A DNA stretch of 58,916 bases from Limosilactobacillus difficilis (GTDB lineage: Bacteria > Bacillota > Bacilli > Lactobacillales > Lactobacillaceae), in the NCBI RefSeq assembly GCF_947387495.1, contig NZ_CANDNU010000008.1, positions 1 through 58,916 on the forward strand. Direction: 5' to 3'. Every line of letters starts with the position of its first letter. Position 1 is the stretch's first letter. Below the pieces are notes generated by a model that was not told the origin of the DNA, did no database searches, and saw only the letters and a list, made by a program, of their open reading frames with translations. This document shows, one piece after another, positions 42,589 through 50,501 of this stretch. The position numbers and the translations under genes were made by a program.

Positions 42589-43263
42589 ATGAAAAACAAA
42601 CTCTACAATATCTTTCAACCAATCTTTTCTGTTGACTCAGGCATGAACGCCAAGATCAACACTTACGAAATGCTGTTGCGCGACGAAGGGGACCGCTTCC
42701 CGGGCCTGGAATACCTCGACACCCTCATCACGGATAAAGGTAATGACCGTTGGCTCCAGATCAGCCGTCAGTCGCTTCATGACTTTCTCTATCACCATCC
42801 TGAACGGCGCGTCTACATCAACCTTGAACCCTGCCAGTTCAACCTGGAGGGCACCTGGTCGTTTCTGGATGATGTCCGGCAAGCCTACCAGCAGCAAGTA
42901 GCTGTTGAAATTACCGAGCGGCGCAAAGCCATCCATGATGTCGACTTTCTCGACAATCAGATCCAAAAACTCAAAAAGATGGGCTTTGATATTGCTATCG
43001 ATGACGTCTGCGCCGGCAGCAACAGCTACACTTTCATTGCACGGCAGTTGAACGCCATCAAGCGAATCAAGCTGTCCCTGTTCACCTTCAAAAATGAGGA
43101 TCAGAAAACACGGCGCAGCTTCATTCAATCCTGGCTTGATTTTGCGACGTCCCACAAGCTCGACTTTGTGATCGAAGGCATCGCCAACCAACAGCTAGCC
43201 CAAGAATTTGCGGGCAACCCAACGATCCTGCAACAGGGCTACTACTGGGGTAAAGAAGCCTAA
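42589..43263 (+). CDS. c-di-GMP phosphodiesterase (stand-alone EAL)
   Basis: A 224-residue soluble EAL protein. The catalytic set looks intact: YEMLLRDE, YINLEP (Asn), VEITER (Glu), AIDDVCAGSN (two Asp), IKLSLF (Lys), FVIEGI (Glu) and LQQGYYWGK. It should linearise c-di-GMP. It has no sensor domain and is probably co-transcribed with the GGDEF gene. It is shorter than typical EAL domains at the N-terminus. AGGTGACTAT precedes the ATG. Confidence 0.9.
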   Translation: MKNKLYNIFQPIFSVDSGMNAKINTYEMLLRDEGDRFPGLEYLDTLITDKGNDRWLQISRQSLHDFLYHHPERRVYINLEPCQFNLEGTWSFLDDVRQAYQQQVAVEITERRKAIHDVDFLDNQIQKLKKMGFDIAIDDVCAGSNSYTFIARQLNAIKRIKLSLFTFKNEDQKTRRSFIQSWLDFATSHKLDFVIEGIANQQLAQEFAGNPTILQQGYYWGKEA

Positions 43264-43314
43264 AAGGACTTATGTCGCCCCCTCAAATGGGGATTGTGGC
43301 ATAAGCCCTTTTTG
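43263..43314 (+). terminator. Terminator of the GGDEF-EAL operon
   Basis: AAAAGG-CTTATG pairs with CATAAG-CCTTTTT across an inner CCCC/GGGG stem. Confidence 0.85.
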
Positions 43315-43430
43315 GTTCGTATGATAAATATCAACGGGCTGAAAGTGATGGGTCGCTCCCTTCACCGCAGGCTTAGCAGTTAATGTGGCTATTCACCTCT
43401 CAAATAATCTGAACTGTGGAGGTGGAAGGC

Positions 43431-43558
43431 ATGTTAATTAGGAAAAGACTGGAGGAGTGGCAATTACTGCCGCCATAGTTATCGTAGCAATCGGCCAGTT
43501 AATTATCGACTGTGCCAAAGCTTACGTGATAATTAAAAAAGCTAACCATAATGGTTAG
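43431..43558 (+). CDS. Possible small hydrophobic peptide gene (type I toxin-like), two overlapping frames
   Basis: A strong ribosome site (GGAGGTGGAAGGC) precedes an ATG at 43431 that opens a 15-residue frame (MLIRKRLEEWQLLPP). Overlapping it, a 33-codon frame runs from GTG 43457 to TAG 43556 and encodes a hydrophobic helix with a basic tail (AAIVIVAIGQLIIDCAKAY, then VIIKKANHNG). One extra A in the AAAA at 43443-43446 would join them into a 42-residue peptide. The stop lies inside a hairpin (GCTAACCAT/ATGGTTAGC). This layout recalls type I toxin peptides, but no family match is claimed. It may be a frameshifted gene. Confidence 0.4.
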
Positions 43559-43586
43559 CTCAACTCCAGTCACCTGAACTGCGTTT

Positions 43587-43620
43587 GAGAGTAACGAGGT
43601 ACCTCTCGTTGCTCTCTTTT
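43587..43620 (+). terminator. Terminator downstream of the small peptide frames
   Basis: GAGAGTAACGAG pairs with CTCTCGTTGCTCTC (one bulge and one mismatch) around GTAC and is followed by TTTT on the plus strand. Confidence 0.65.
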
Positions 43621-43774
43621 CATTTACAATGATATCTAATCTATTTTGATTTTTCAACCTTAAGCAGCGTCACCGCTCAAGCAATTTAAACCAAAAGACC
43701 CATTCAGAACTTTCGCCAAAGTCCGAATGGATCTTGCTATTTTAGGACCAATATCGTAGCCCCGTTTTTTGTCC

Positions 43775-45907
43775 TTAAGCTTTTCGCATCACCATCAGCG
43801 GTGCCGCAACGAGCACCAGCAGTCCCAAGGCGACGAGCGCCAGTTCATCGTGCTGGTTTCCCGTCTGTGGTAGTCGTGGGCTCTGCTGAGGCTGAGCAGC
43901 CTTTTGCAAAGCGGCAGGCTTAGCCGGTTGGGCTGTCGGCGTCAATGGCGTCGGCTGGTTCGGTTGATCCGGCTGTTGCGGTGACGTCGGTTGGCTAGGC
44001 TGAACTGGCTGAACCGGGGTGACCGGATTGGTTGGCGTCGTTGGTGTCGTCGGCGTTGTTGGCACGTTCGGCTGATCCGGTTCATCGTGCGGACTTGGCT
44101 GGTTCGGTTGATCCGGCTTGCTTGGCTGCACCGGTTGGACTGGCGTCACCGGAGTAACTGGCGTCGTCGGCGTGTGCGTGTTGATGATCACACCGCCATG
44201 AACCGTTGCCGTGTAGCCAGCTGGAACATTAGCTTCCTCCCAAACGTAACAAATGGCGCGGCCGTTAGCATCAAAGCGACGTAAGTAGCTGACCGTTGCT
44301 GTCCAATTGTTAGCATCGTTCAGCAGCACTGCTTGTGCCAGCTTGCCATTGGCTAACAGGTAAACCATGATACCGGTTGGCCGGATGCCATCCCGATTGT
44401 CGGCGTCCTGCCAAACCTTACGTACAGTGGCACTGGTCGTTTGCGGCCGATCCTGAACAGTCAGGGCCAAGTTGTGGTCGCTTCCCGCGTCGATCGTCAC
44501 GTCGCGATCAGCTGCCAGATTGTAACCAGCAGGCGCCTGGCTTTCGTGCAGGACGTAATGGCCGTAGTGCAAACCGCTGAAGACAGCTTGACCGTTGGCA
44601 TCGGTTGTCGCGGTTGCAACCACCCGGCCGTTCTGCAGGAACTGGAACGTGGCGTTAGCTAACCGTTCTCCGTCGGCACCGGTCTTCGTAACCGTTACCT
44701 TGAAGTTGTGGAAGTCGCCCGTTCCGCCGTAATCAACGATGACCAGTGTCTGGGTCTTCGTGATCGTCTGGTGGTTCATCCCAGTCAAACCAACGGTGTT
44801 GCTGATCACCGTCCCGGTTGCCGGCCGGTCCGCAGCGCTGAGCTGGTTAACCGGCTGACCCTTGTACAAAACATCATACAAGATGAGGTAACCCGTTCCC
44901 GGTTGGATGAGATTGCCGAAATCAATCGTAAAGCTCGTGTCATCCGCCGAGAAAGTCGGTTGCAGATTCAAGGTCCGCACCGTTTGGTTATCCCAACCAG
45001 AACCGTTCCAAGTCCACTTAACTTGGCGAATCTGAAAACTCGTCTTGTCATAAGTGAAACCCTTCGTGTTCAAGTGATCGCTCACCATAGCATCGGAATA
45101 ACTGGCCTGGCCACTGGCATTCAACCGCACGGCATATTGGATGTTGCCTTTTTGCAAGTTATTGTTCATCGCATACTTGCTCAGGACTTCCGTCGGCCCC
45201 TGCTCTGGATTTGGTGCGTAGTTGGCGTTGATCCGCAGTTTCTCCGTTTCATTCACGTTGACGTAAATCGGCACGGTCGTGGAAGTCTTCGTCACGTTCA
45301 CTTGATTCGTCACGTAGAAGTAGCCGTTAGCATCACTTCCGCCGTGACCCTGGAAGGTGAAGCGGCCAGTGTTGCCGTTAATTTGAATCACCCCTTGGTT
45401 CGTCGTGAACCGGGTCGGTCCTAACGCCCGTAAGGAAGGTGAAAAACTAAAGGTAAAGTAGTCTCCCGGTTCCACGTTCTGACCCGTAAAGTCATAGTAG
45501 AAATTAATCCGCAGCGGCGTGTACTGGCTGACCGTATCGCTTGCCGACAGTTGCCGGTGACTGGCCAGGTCCTCAGCAGTTACCCGAAAACTGGACGTCA
45601 ACCGCTGGTGAGCATCGGTTTGCTGGCTATCGGGTTCCTGCTTCGTCTCCCCACTGACTGGCGTGGTTCCTGGCTGGTGCTGACTAGCAGTCTCCGTCGG
45701 CGTTTACGATGCCGAAGTTGCCTGCTGCGTCCGCGCTGCCGGTTGTGAACCTGGCTGCTGGCTAGTTGCTGGCTGCTGTGTTTGCACAGTCGTAACGTTG
45801 GCAGCAGGGTTGGCATCGGCAGCCATCGCCGTTTGTGAAACGCCAGCAACGGCCAAGCAAAGCACTGCTACTGTCAGTAGTAACCATTGATAAAATTTTC
45901 TGATGAT
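43775..45907 (-). pseudogene. LPxTG adhesin with Cna-B/SpaA-like domains, broken near the 5' end
   Basis: The frame runs from about 45907 to 43775, interrupted by TAA at 45704-45706. Upstream of the stop is a signal peptide (IIRKFYQWLLLTVAVLCLAV to AMA) and a Gln/Thr-rich linker. Downstream is a 608-residue frame: an N-terminal adhesin domain, a SpaA-like module (GERLANATFQFLQNGR), a Cna-B module (ATVRKVWQDADNRDG), a Pro/Thr/Gln wall-spanning region and LPQTGN with a tail. No ATG, GTG or TTG lies before the signal peptide in frame. A good AAGGGAGG site is spaced 6 bases before an ATC codon at 45907. Both defects suggest a decaying gene. Translation from the TTG at 45601 would give a protein without a signal. 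Confidence 0.82.
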
Positions 45908-46052
45908 TTTCGCCTCCCTTCACACCAATTATTTTACCACTTTTATGATAGAAAAATATTTTATTATTTGATCATTTGATAGCAGTATAACGATAATATT
46001 ATTAACTTATTGGGCATGAGATAATTTATACCGTCATTCCCTCGATCAGAAA

Positions 46053-46082
46053 ATAAAAAACTCCGGCGCCATGCCGGAGTTA
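46053..46082 (-). terminator. Terminator of bioY
   Basis: AACTCCGGC pairs with GCCGGAGTT and is followed by TTTTTATTTTC on the minus strand. Confidence 0.85.
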
Positions 46083-46100
46083 CTGACTTGCGATGAGCCC

Positions 46101-46634
46101 CTATTTTGTCTGGAAAGAAACGACTTTAGCCAACCGCCAGGCGACGAGATAGATCAAGTAAATCTTGATCAATCCCGGAATGATGAAGGGCACAAAACCG
46201 ATCAGCAATGCGTGAATGAAGGTGATGTGGTTAAAGGCCATCAGCCAAGCGCTCCCCACCAGTAATTGGACTGCCGCCCCAAGCAGGTTGGTCCACATGA
46301 TATTGAGCCGGGAAAAACCACGCCATTGCAAAAGAGCGCTAATGATCAACCCTTCCAGCAAAAAACCGATGATGTAACCGCCCATCGCGCTGTAAATCAC
46401 ACCTAGCCCCGCTGTGTAGTTAGCGAAAACGGGCAGGCCGAGTCCGCCGAGGACGATGTACAAGGCAATGACAATCAAGGTGTCAGTGACCGGTAACAGG
46501 GTCGCGATGAGCCCAACCGCAAAGGTTTGTAGGGTCAGCGGAACCCCAGGCAGCGGAATCGAAAGCTGTGAGCAGATGATGAGCAAGACGAGCATGACGG
46601 CATCGAACGTCAGCCGCCGAGAATTGATGTGCAT
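46101..46634 (-). CDS. bioY: Biotin ECF transporter substrate-binding component BioY
   Basis: A 177-residue membrane protein with six hydrophobic segments. Typical BioY stretches are IPLPGVPLTLQTFAVGL (residues 26-42), LGGLGLPVF, and YIIGFLLEGL. It binds biotin and works with the shared EcfA/EcfT energising module encoded elsewhere. The ATG at 46634 follows GGGGAGGCATCATTT. No biotin synthesis genes are in the window, while two biotin carrier proteins are, so import is probably the source of their cofactor. It is monocistronic. Confidence 0.92.
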   Translation of the reverse strand: MHINSRRLTFDAVMLVLLIICSQLSIPLPGVPLTLQTFAVGLIATLLPVTDTLIVIALYIVLGGLGLPVFANYTAGLGVIYSAMGGYIIGFLLEGLIISALLQWRGFSRLNIMWTNLLGAAVQLLVGSAWLMAFNHITFIHALLIGFVPFIIPGLIKIYLIYLVAWRLAKVVSFQTK

Positions 46635-46696
46635 AAATGATGCCTCCCCTAATCGATCTAGAGTAATAGTGTTTAGCATTTTTATCATAATAAAAC

Positions 46697-46733
46697 AGAC
46701 ACCCAGCTGACGGCAAGCTGGATGTCATTTTTT
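46697..46733 (-). terminator. Terminator of the choice-of-anchor-A LPxTG gene
   Basis: GACATCCAGCT pairs with AGCTGGGTGTC, followed by TGTTTTATT on the minus strand. Confidence 0.7.
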
Positions 46734-46736
46734 GTC

Positions 46737-48614
46737 CTATTCCTCTTCTTCTTTTTTCCTGCCCACCAGTAGGAAAGCTAGTGATTGCAGAGCCAGCAAG
46801 ATCCCCAGTGCGGCTACGCCCAGGTGACTCTTGGCCGCCCCAGTTGCCGGCAAGGCCTTTGCAGATACCTCGCTCTTGGCAACGGCGCCGCTGCTAGTAG
46901 CAGTGTCCACTGGCATGGCAGTCTCTACCACTTTGGCGGCACTGGCCGGAGAAGATCCTTCAGCGTCACTGACCGGTGTCTGTACATCTGCTGCGCTCGG
47001 TGGAGTCGTTTCTTCAGCAGAACTTGGCGGAGTCACTTCTTCAGTGCTTTCGGATGAAGACGGCAGATCTGGTTCCGGTGTCGGGTCCGGATCTGGATCC
47101 GGAGTTGGTTCCGGGTCTGGATCTGGCGTCGGTTCTGGATCCGGAGTTGGGTCTGGATCTGGATCTGGCGTCGGGTCCGGTGTCGGCGTTGGGTCTACCG
47201 GGTGAATGTCCCAGCGGTGGGATTCCCCGCCGGCAATGTTAACTACGTTGGCAATAATGTCGCCATCGACGTTCACGTTAGCCGTGAAGGTCGCATTCGG
47301 CGCCAGGACGCTACCCATGAAGCGGCCACTCGTCACCTTGATCTCCGCCTTGGTGTCGCCAAAGTTCCACAAAGTGTGGTTCGGCACGGCGTGACTCTCA
47401 CTATTGGCGAGCGGGTTTTGCCGGTCGTCGCCGTAGTACAGTAGCGTCTGCGTTTGAATATTGATCGTCGCGTTCCCGCTCGGTAAGCCCGTCACGTTGA
47501 TCACGATGGTTGGTCCGTCCGCCTTTTGTGACAAGCCGTAGATCCTGATCGGTTGCGGTTGTTCCAGGTATTCGTATGGTAAGTTCACGTAAATCACGTT
47601 GTCAGTTGCCTGCGCATTTGAGACGTCGATGAAGCGGTTGTTTTGGTCGCTCATGTCGATGATCACGCCCGCCGAAGTCCCTTGTTCAGCGTAGAAGTTG
47701 GAAGCCTTCAGCAAACGGCTGAACACCGCGCCAAAGTCGATGTAGGTCGTCGCATTACCGTCCTTAAAGACTTCTTCCGGTTTCAAATTCGGCATCAGCA
47801 TTCCGTTGACGTACACTTGGCCGTCCTTGATCTCCACGTTAACGTCCTTGCCGAAGACAACGTGGTTAAATTCCGGGTTGCGGAAGGAACCTGATTGCAG
47901 CCCCGCCGCTAATTGTTGGATGTAGTAGATGTCGCCTTTTGACAGGTGAATCGAGTCGCCGCGAGTCCCGAAATCAATGCCGCTGTTTAGAATGCCCACC
48001 GCGATGTTGCCATTGACATCCGCGCCGAGGTTCGCTTCGTTGGCAAAGATGTGGAAGAGTGAAGCCAGTAACAGCACACTCTTGGCGTCCAAGTTATTGA
48101 TGTCGATGTTGTACTTGTCCTTCAGAATTTGGTCATTGAGAATCGTGCCAGCAGTGTTAACTTGACTCTTTTCCGGCATCGTTGCGACCGAAGACGGAGC
48201 GGTTGCCATAGCCGCGGAACTCATTATGGCACTATCTGCACTCGCCGCAGTGGATTCACTGTTCACGGCTGAATCGGCGGCGCTCGCAATGCTATTCACG
48301 CTACTCGCTGCACTATTCACACTGCCCGCACTACTCACGGCGCTAGTGGCACTGCTGGCCGCAACAGATTCAGCGCTGGCTTCACTTGGATTACTCACCG
48401 CAATGTCAACAGCCGTGCTGGTCCCGCTAGTTACCGTACTCGCCGTTGTTTGCGTGCTTTGGGCAATGCTCGGCAGACTGCTGGTTGGCGTCGCGTCATC
48501 TGCCATGGCCGTCGTTCCCATAAAGGTCACCGCCAATAAAACGGAAGCCAGGCCGACGGTTAGTTTGCGGAAACCAAAACGTTGTTTCCAGTCCTCCATT
48601 TTGACGGTCATCAT
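46737..48614 (-). CDS. LPxTG surface protein with choice-of-anchor-A domain
   Basis: A 625-residue wall protein. A YSIRK-like signal (WKQRFGFRKLTVGLASVLLA) is followed by a Ser/Ala/Val tract (about 50-145). A choice-of-anchor-A type domain (about 150-465) includes the closing pattern HTLWNFGDTKAEIKV, GSVLAPNATFTANVNVDGD and GGESHRWDIHP. A stalk of Pro-Asp/Glu-Pro-Thr repeats spans about 466-525, then LPATGAAKSH, a hydrophobic segment and an acidic tail. These domains occur in bacterial adhesins, but the ligand is unknown. I chose the ATG at 48614, with AAGGA eleven bases upstream. The 190 bases before it are very AT-rich. Confidence 0.87.
   Translation of the reverse strand: MMTVKMEDWKQRFGFRKLTVGLASVLLAVTFMGTTAMADDATPTSSLPSIAQSTQTTASTVTSGTSTAVDIAVSNPSEASAESVAASSATSAVSSAGSVNSAASSVNSIASAADSAVNSESTAASADSAIMSSAAMATAPSSVATMPEKSQVNTAGTILNDQILKDKYNIDINNLDAKSVLLLASLFHIFANEANLGADVNGNIAVGILNSGIDFGTRGDSIHLSKGDIYYIQQLAAGLQSGSFRNPEFNHVVFGKDVNVEIKDGQVYVNGMLMPNLKPEEVFKDGNATTYIDFGAVFSRLLKASNFYAEQGTSAGVIIDMSDQNNRFIDVSNAQATDNVIYVNLPYEYLEQPQPIRIYGLSQKADGPTIVINVTGLPSGNATINIQTQTLLYYGDDRQNPLANSESHAVPNHTLWNFGDTKAEIKVTSGRFMGSVLAPNATFTANVNVDGDIIANVVNIAGGESHRWDIHPVDPTPTPDPTPDPDPDPTPDPEPTPDPDPEPTPDPDPDPTPEPDLPSSSESTEEVTPPSSAEETTPPSAADVQTPVSDAEGSSPASAAKVVETAMPVDTATSSGAVAKSEVSAKALPATGAAKSHLGVAALGILLALQSLAFLLVGRKKEEEE
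47050..47200 (-). repeat. Pro-Asp/Thr-Pro stalk repeats
   Basis: A low-complexity GGATCC/GGTTCC-like hexamer pattern (on the plus strand GGATCTGG and GGTTCC units) encodes about 50 residues of PDPTPDPD type. It is a rigid, acidic wall-spanning stalk likely to vary in length among strains. Confidence 0.8.
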
Positions 48615-48854
48615 CCGGTTATTTTTCCTTGATAGCATCGTATTATTAACTAAGTTATTCAAAACTTGGTAAGTACTAAAAGGGTAATTCGGTTATCAGA
48701 ACCGCTTTATTATTTTTTCTTACAATTTTATTATACATAGTAATTAATAATTTACAATAAGTTAAATTGTAGCTTTATAATTTGTTAATCTTTTTAGTAA
48801 TTTATTAAAACTATGCAAAACAGCGTTATATCAAGGAAATTAAGGTGACGATGA

Positions 48855-49175
48855 TTAGTGAGTACCGGCAACATTTGCCAGGACAACACCGACGACAATC
48901 AAACTGATCCCGAGCAATTGCAAACCTGACACGCCTTCATGGAAGATGAAATAGGAAACCACGGTGGCGAGGACAATGCCCGCACCACCCCAAGTGGCGT
49001 AGGCCACGTTTAGTTTGATGCCCCGCAGCGACAGTGACAAGAAAAAGAAGCAGCAGCCATAAGCAACAAAGGTCCCCAGGGCAAACCAGAGCCGGCTAAA
49101 ACCATTCGACAGTTTCATCAGATTGGTGCCCAGCAGTTCCATCACAATGGCCAAAGCTAGTTCAACATAGTACAT
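48855..49175 (-). CDS. Small multidrug resistance (SMR) efflux protein
   Basis: A 106-residue protein with four membrane helices. The essential membrane Glu lies in ALAIVMELLGTNLMKLS (residue 13), and NVAYATWGGAGIV near 56-68 matches the SMR signature. Members exchange protons for cationic compounds or guanidinium. The ATWGGAGIV form leans to the Qac/EmrE branch, but this is not certain. No guanidine riboswitch is visible upstream. Confidence 0.88.
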   Translation of the reverse strand: MYYVELALAIVMELLGTNLMKLSNGFSRLWFALGTFVAYGCCFFFLSLSLRGIKLNVAYATWGGAGIVLATVVSYFIFHEGVSGLQLLGISLIVVGVVLANVAGTH

Positions 49176-49295
49176 CAGTTTTCCTCCTCACAATATCTTT
49201 TTAATCGTGAAGCTTATTATATCGGGCCCTTTTCGTTAAAAACAGCCTTGAAAATAATCATTCTCTCACGAGGTCCAGAGAAAAAGCGGGATCAC

Positions 49296-49343
49296 AAAAA
49301 TGGCAGATAATGCGCAAACCAAGCGACACTATCTGCCATTTTC
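49296..49343 (-). terminator. Terminator of the DUF915-like hydrolase gene
   Basis: AAAATGGCAGATA pairs with TATCTGCCATTTT across a 20-base loop, T-rich on both sides. Confidence 0.8.
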
Positions 49344-49382
49344 ATTATTTTGGGATCATTTAACGTCAGCCAGATGCGAATC

Positions 49383-50234
49383 CTATTTGCCCCACAGGAA
49401 GTTGATCAAGACGCGGTCGACCTGCGGGTTAGAGTGCAGGCGACTGTGCTGAGCACGCCGGCCAGTAAATTCATGTTCCTGATAGGAAGCCGCGCGCGGC
49501 CCAACCAAGTATTTCAGCGTCTGGGCTGACTTGACCGGTACCTGTGAATCAGAATTAGTACCATCCCCCAGGTTACCATAAAGGTTCAAGACCTTCGTGC
49601 CGCGGGGATACGTAGCCCGCAGTTTCTTCAACTCGGTAAAGTTCTTCTCCTCTTTGTTTGGCCGGCCATCTTTGGCTAGCGTCGTACCGCCCTTCGGATA
49701 GCCAAAGCCAATACCACCGTTAAAGTGGCCGGCGATATTCACCTGCTTCTTGAGCTGGGGCAGATTGGCTGAGTTGCCGTGGTCCAGCAACATAAACATC
49801 AGATCAAGGTTACCCATCGAGTGCCCTTCCAGGTTCATCGTCTTAAAATGCCATTTCTTCGTAGCCGCATTTACCACGTCATAAGCATAATCACTGTCGC
49901 GATGGTAGTTGCCGTTTTTATTGTCAGCGAAGTTCACCTCAATAATCGGGTTGCGGGCACCGTGAGGAATGTTCCCGTGGAACGTCACCTTGCCGGATTT
50001 GGCCACATTCGCCCAGATGATCGTGTCCGTCGCCCCTGCCCGGCGAGCCGCATTTGCCATGTGCTGCTCAGCATGGTAGGAACTACCCCAGCCATGGAAA
50101 AAGAAGGTGGGAGTAGTTGAATCAACATAGTTCTTTGCGGCATGAATACGATAAATTGATTGGACGCCCCAAACTATCACCAGCGTTGCCAACAAAGCAA
50201 CAATTGCCCGGAGCAATCTGCCATTCTTCGTCAC
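49383..50234 (-). CDS. Membrane-anchored alpha/beta hydrolase (DUF915-like), 5' end damaged
   Basis: A 283-residue hydrolase with one N-terminal membrane helix (AIVALLATLVIVWGVQSIY). The oxyanion motif is FFHGWGSSYHAE, the nucleophile Ser is in NLEGHSMGNLD, and probable Asp and His are in GDGTNSDSQVP and HSRLHSNPQV. The GTG at 50234 is the first start that leaves the frame open, but it lacks a ribosome site. A well-placed GAGGTGATCAA lies before an ATG at 50279 in the same frame, yet a TAG at 50259-50261 stops it after six codons (MFKKTG). The ancestral codon may have been TGG. Expression is therefore doubtful. Members resemble lipases/esterases; the substrate is unknown. Confidence 0.8.
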   Translation of the reverse strand: MTKNGRLLRAIVALLATLVIVWGVQSIYRIHAAKNYVDSTTPTFFFHGWGSSYHAEQHMANAARRAGATDTIIWANVAKSGKVTFHGNIPHGARNPIIEVNFADNKNGNYHRDSDYAYDVVNAATKKWHFKTMNLEGHSMGNLDLMFMLLDHGNSANLPQLKKQVNIAGHFNGGIGFGYPKGGTTLAKDGRPNKEEKNFTELKKLRATYPRGTKVLNLYGNLGDGTNSDSQVPVKSAQTLKYLVGPRAASYQEHEFTGRRAQHSRLHSNPQVDRVLINFLWGK

Positions 50235-50501
50235 TGCACGGCGTAAGCGGGCTGGCCCCTACCCAGTTTTTTTAAACATTTGATCACCTCATTGATCGAT
50301 TTTTACTTAGTGTAGCCGACTCTGGCCATGATGTGAAATGCTTAGATATGATTGATTCATATGTTAATAAGCTATGGCAAGCGCGGTGGAATTGGAGCTG
50401 AGCCAAAACTTACCAATCAGACTCATTCCATCCTGCCAACAACGTGTATAATAAAGGCCGTGATAAAACACAATTTTGGTTATTATTGGAGGAAATTGAT
50501 A

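Larger units (their letters stand above)
43264..43774. other. Gap between the EAL gene and the adhesin
   Basis: These 511 bases hold the operon terminator (43263-43314), the small peptide frames (43431-43558), a hairpin at 43541-43559 and another hairpin at 43587-43620 (GAGAG-AACGAG with CTC-CGTT-CTCTC and TTTT). The rest shows no feature I can name. Confidence 0.6.

Noticed and set aside
24050-50261. Stop-codon recoding, such as selenocysteine or pyrrolysine, at the in-frame stops
   Set aside because: The three genes use three different stop codons, no recoding element is visible, and the family positions do not call for unusual residues.
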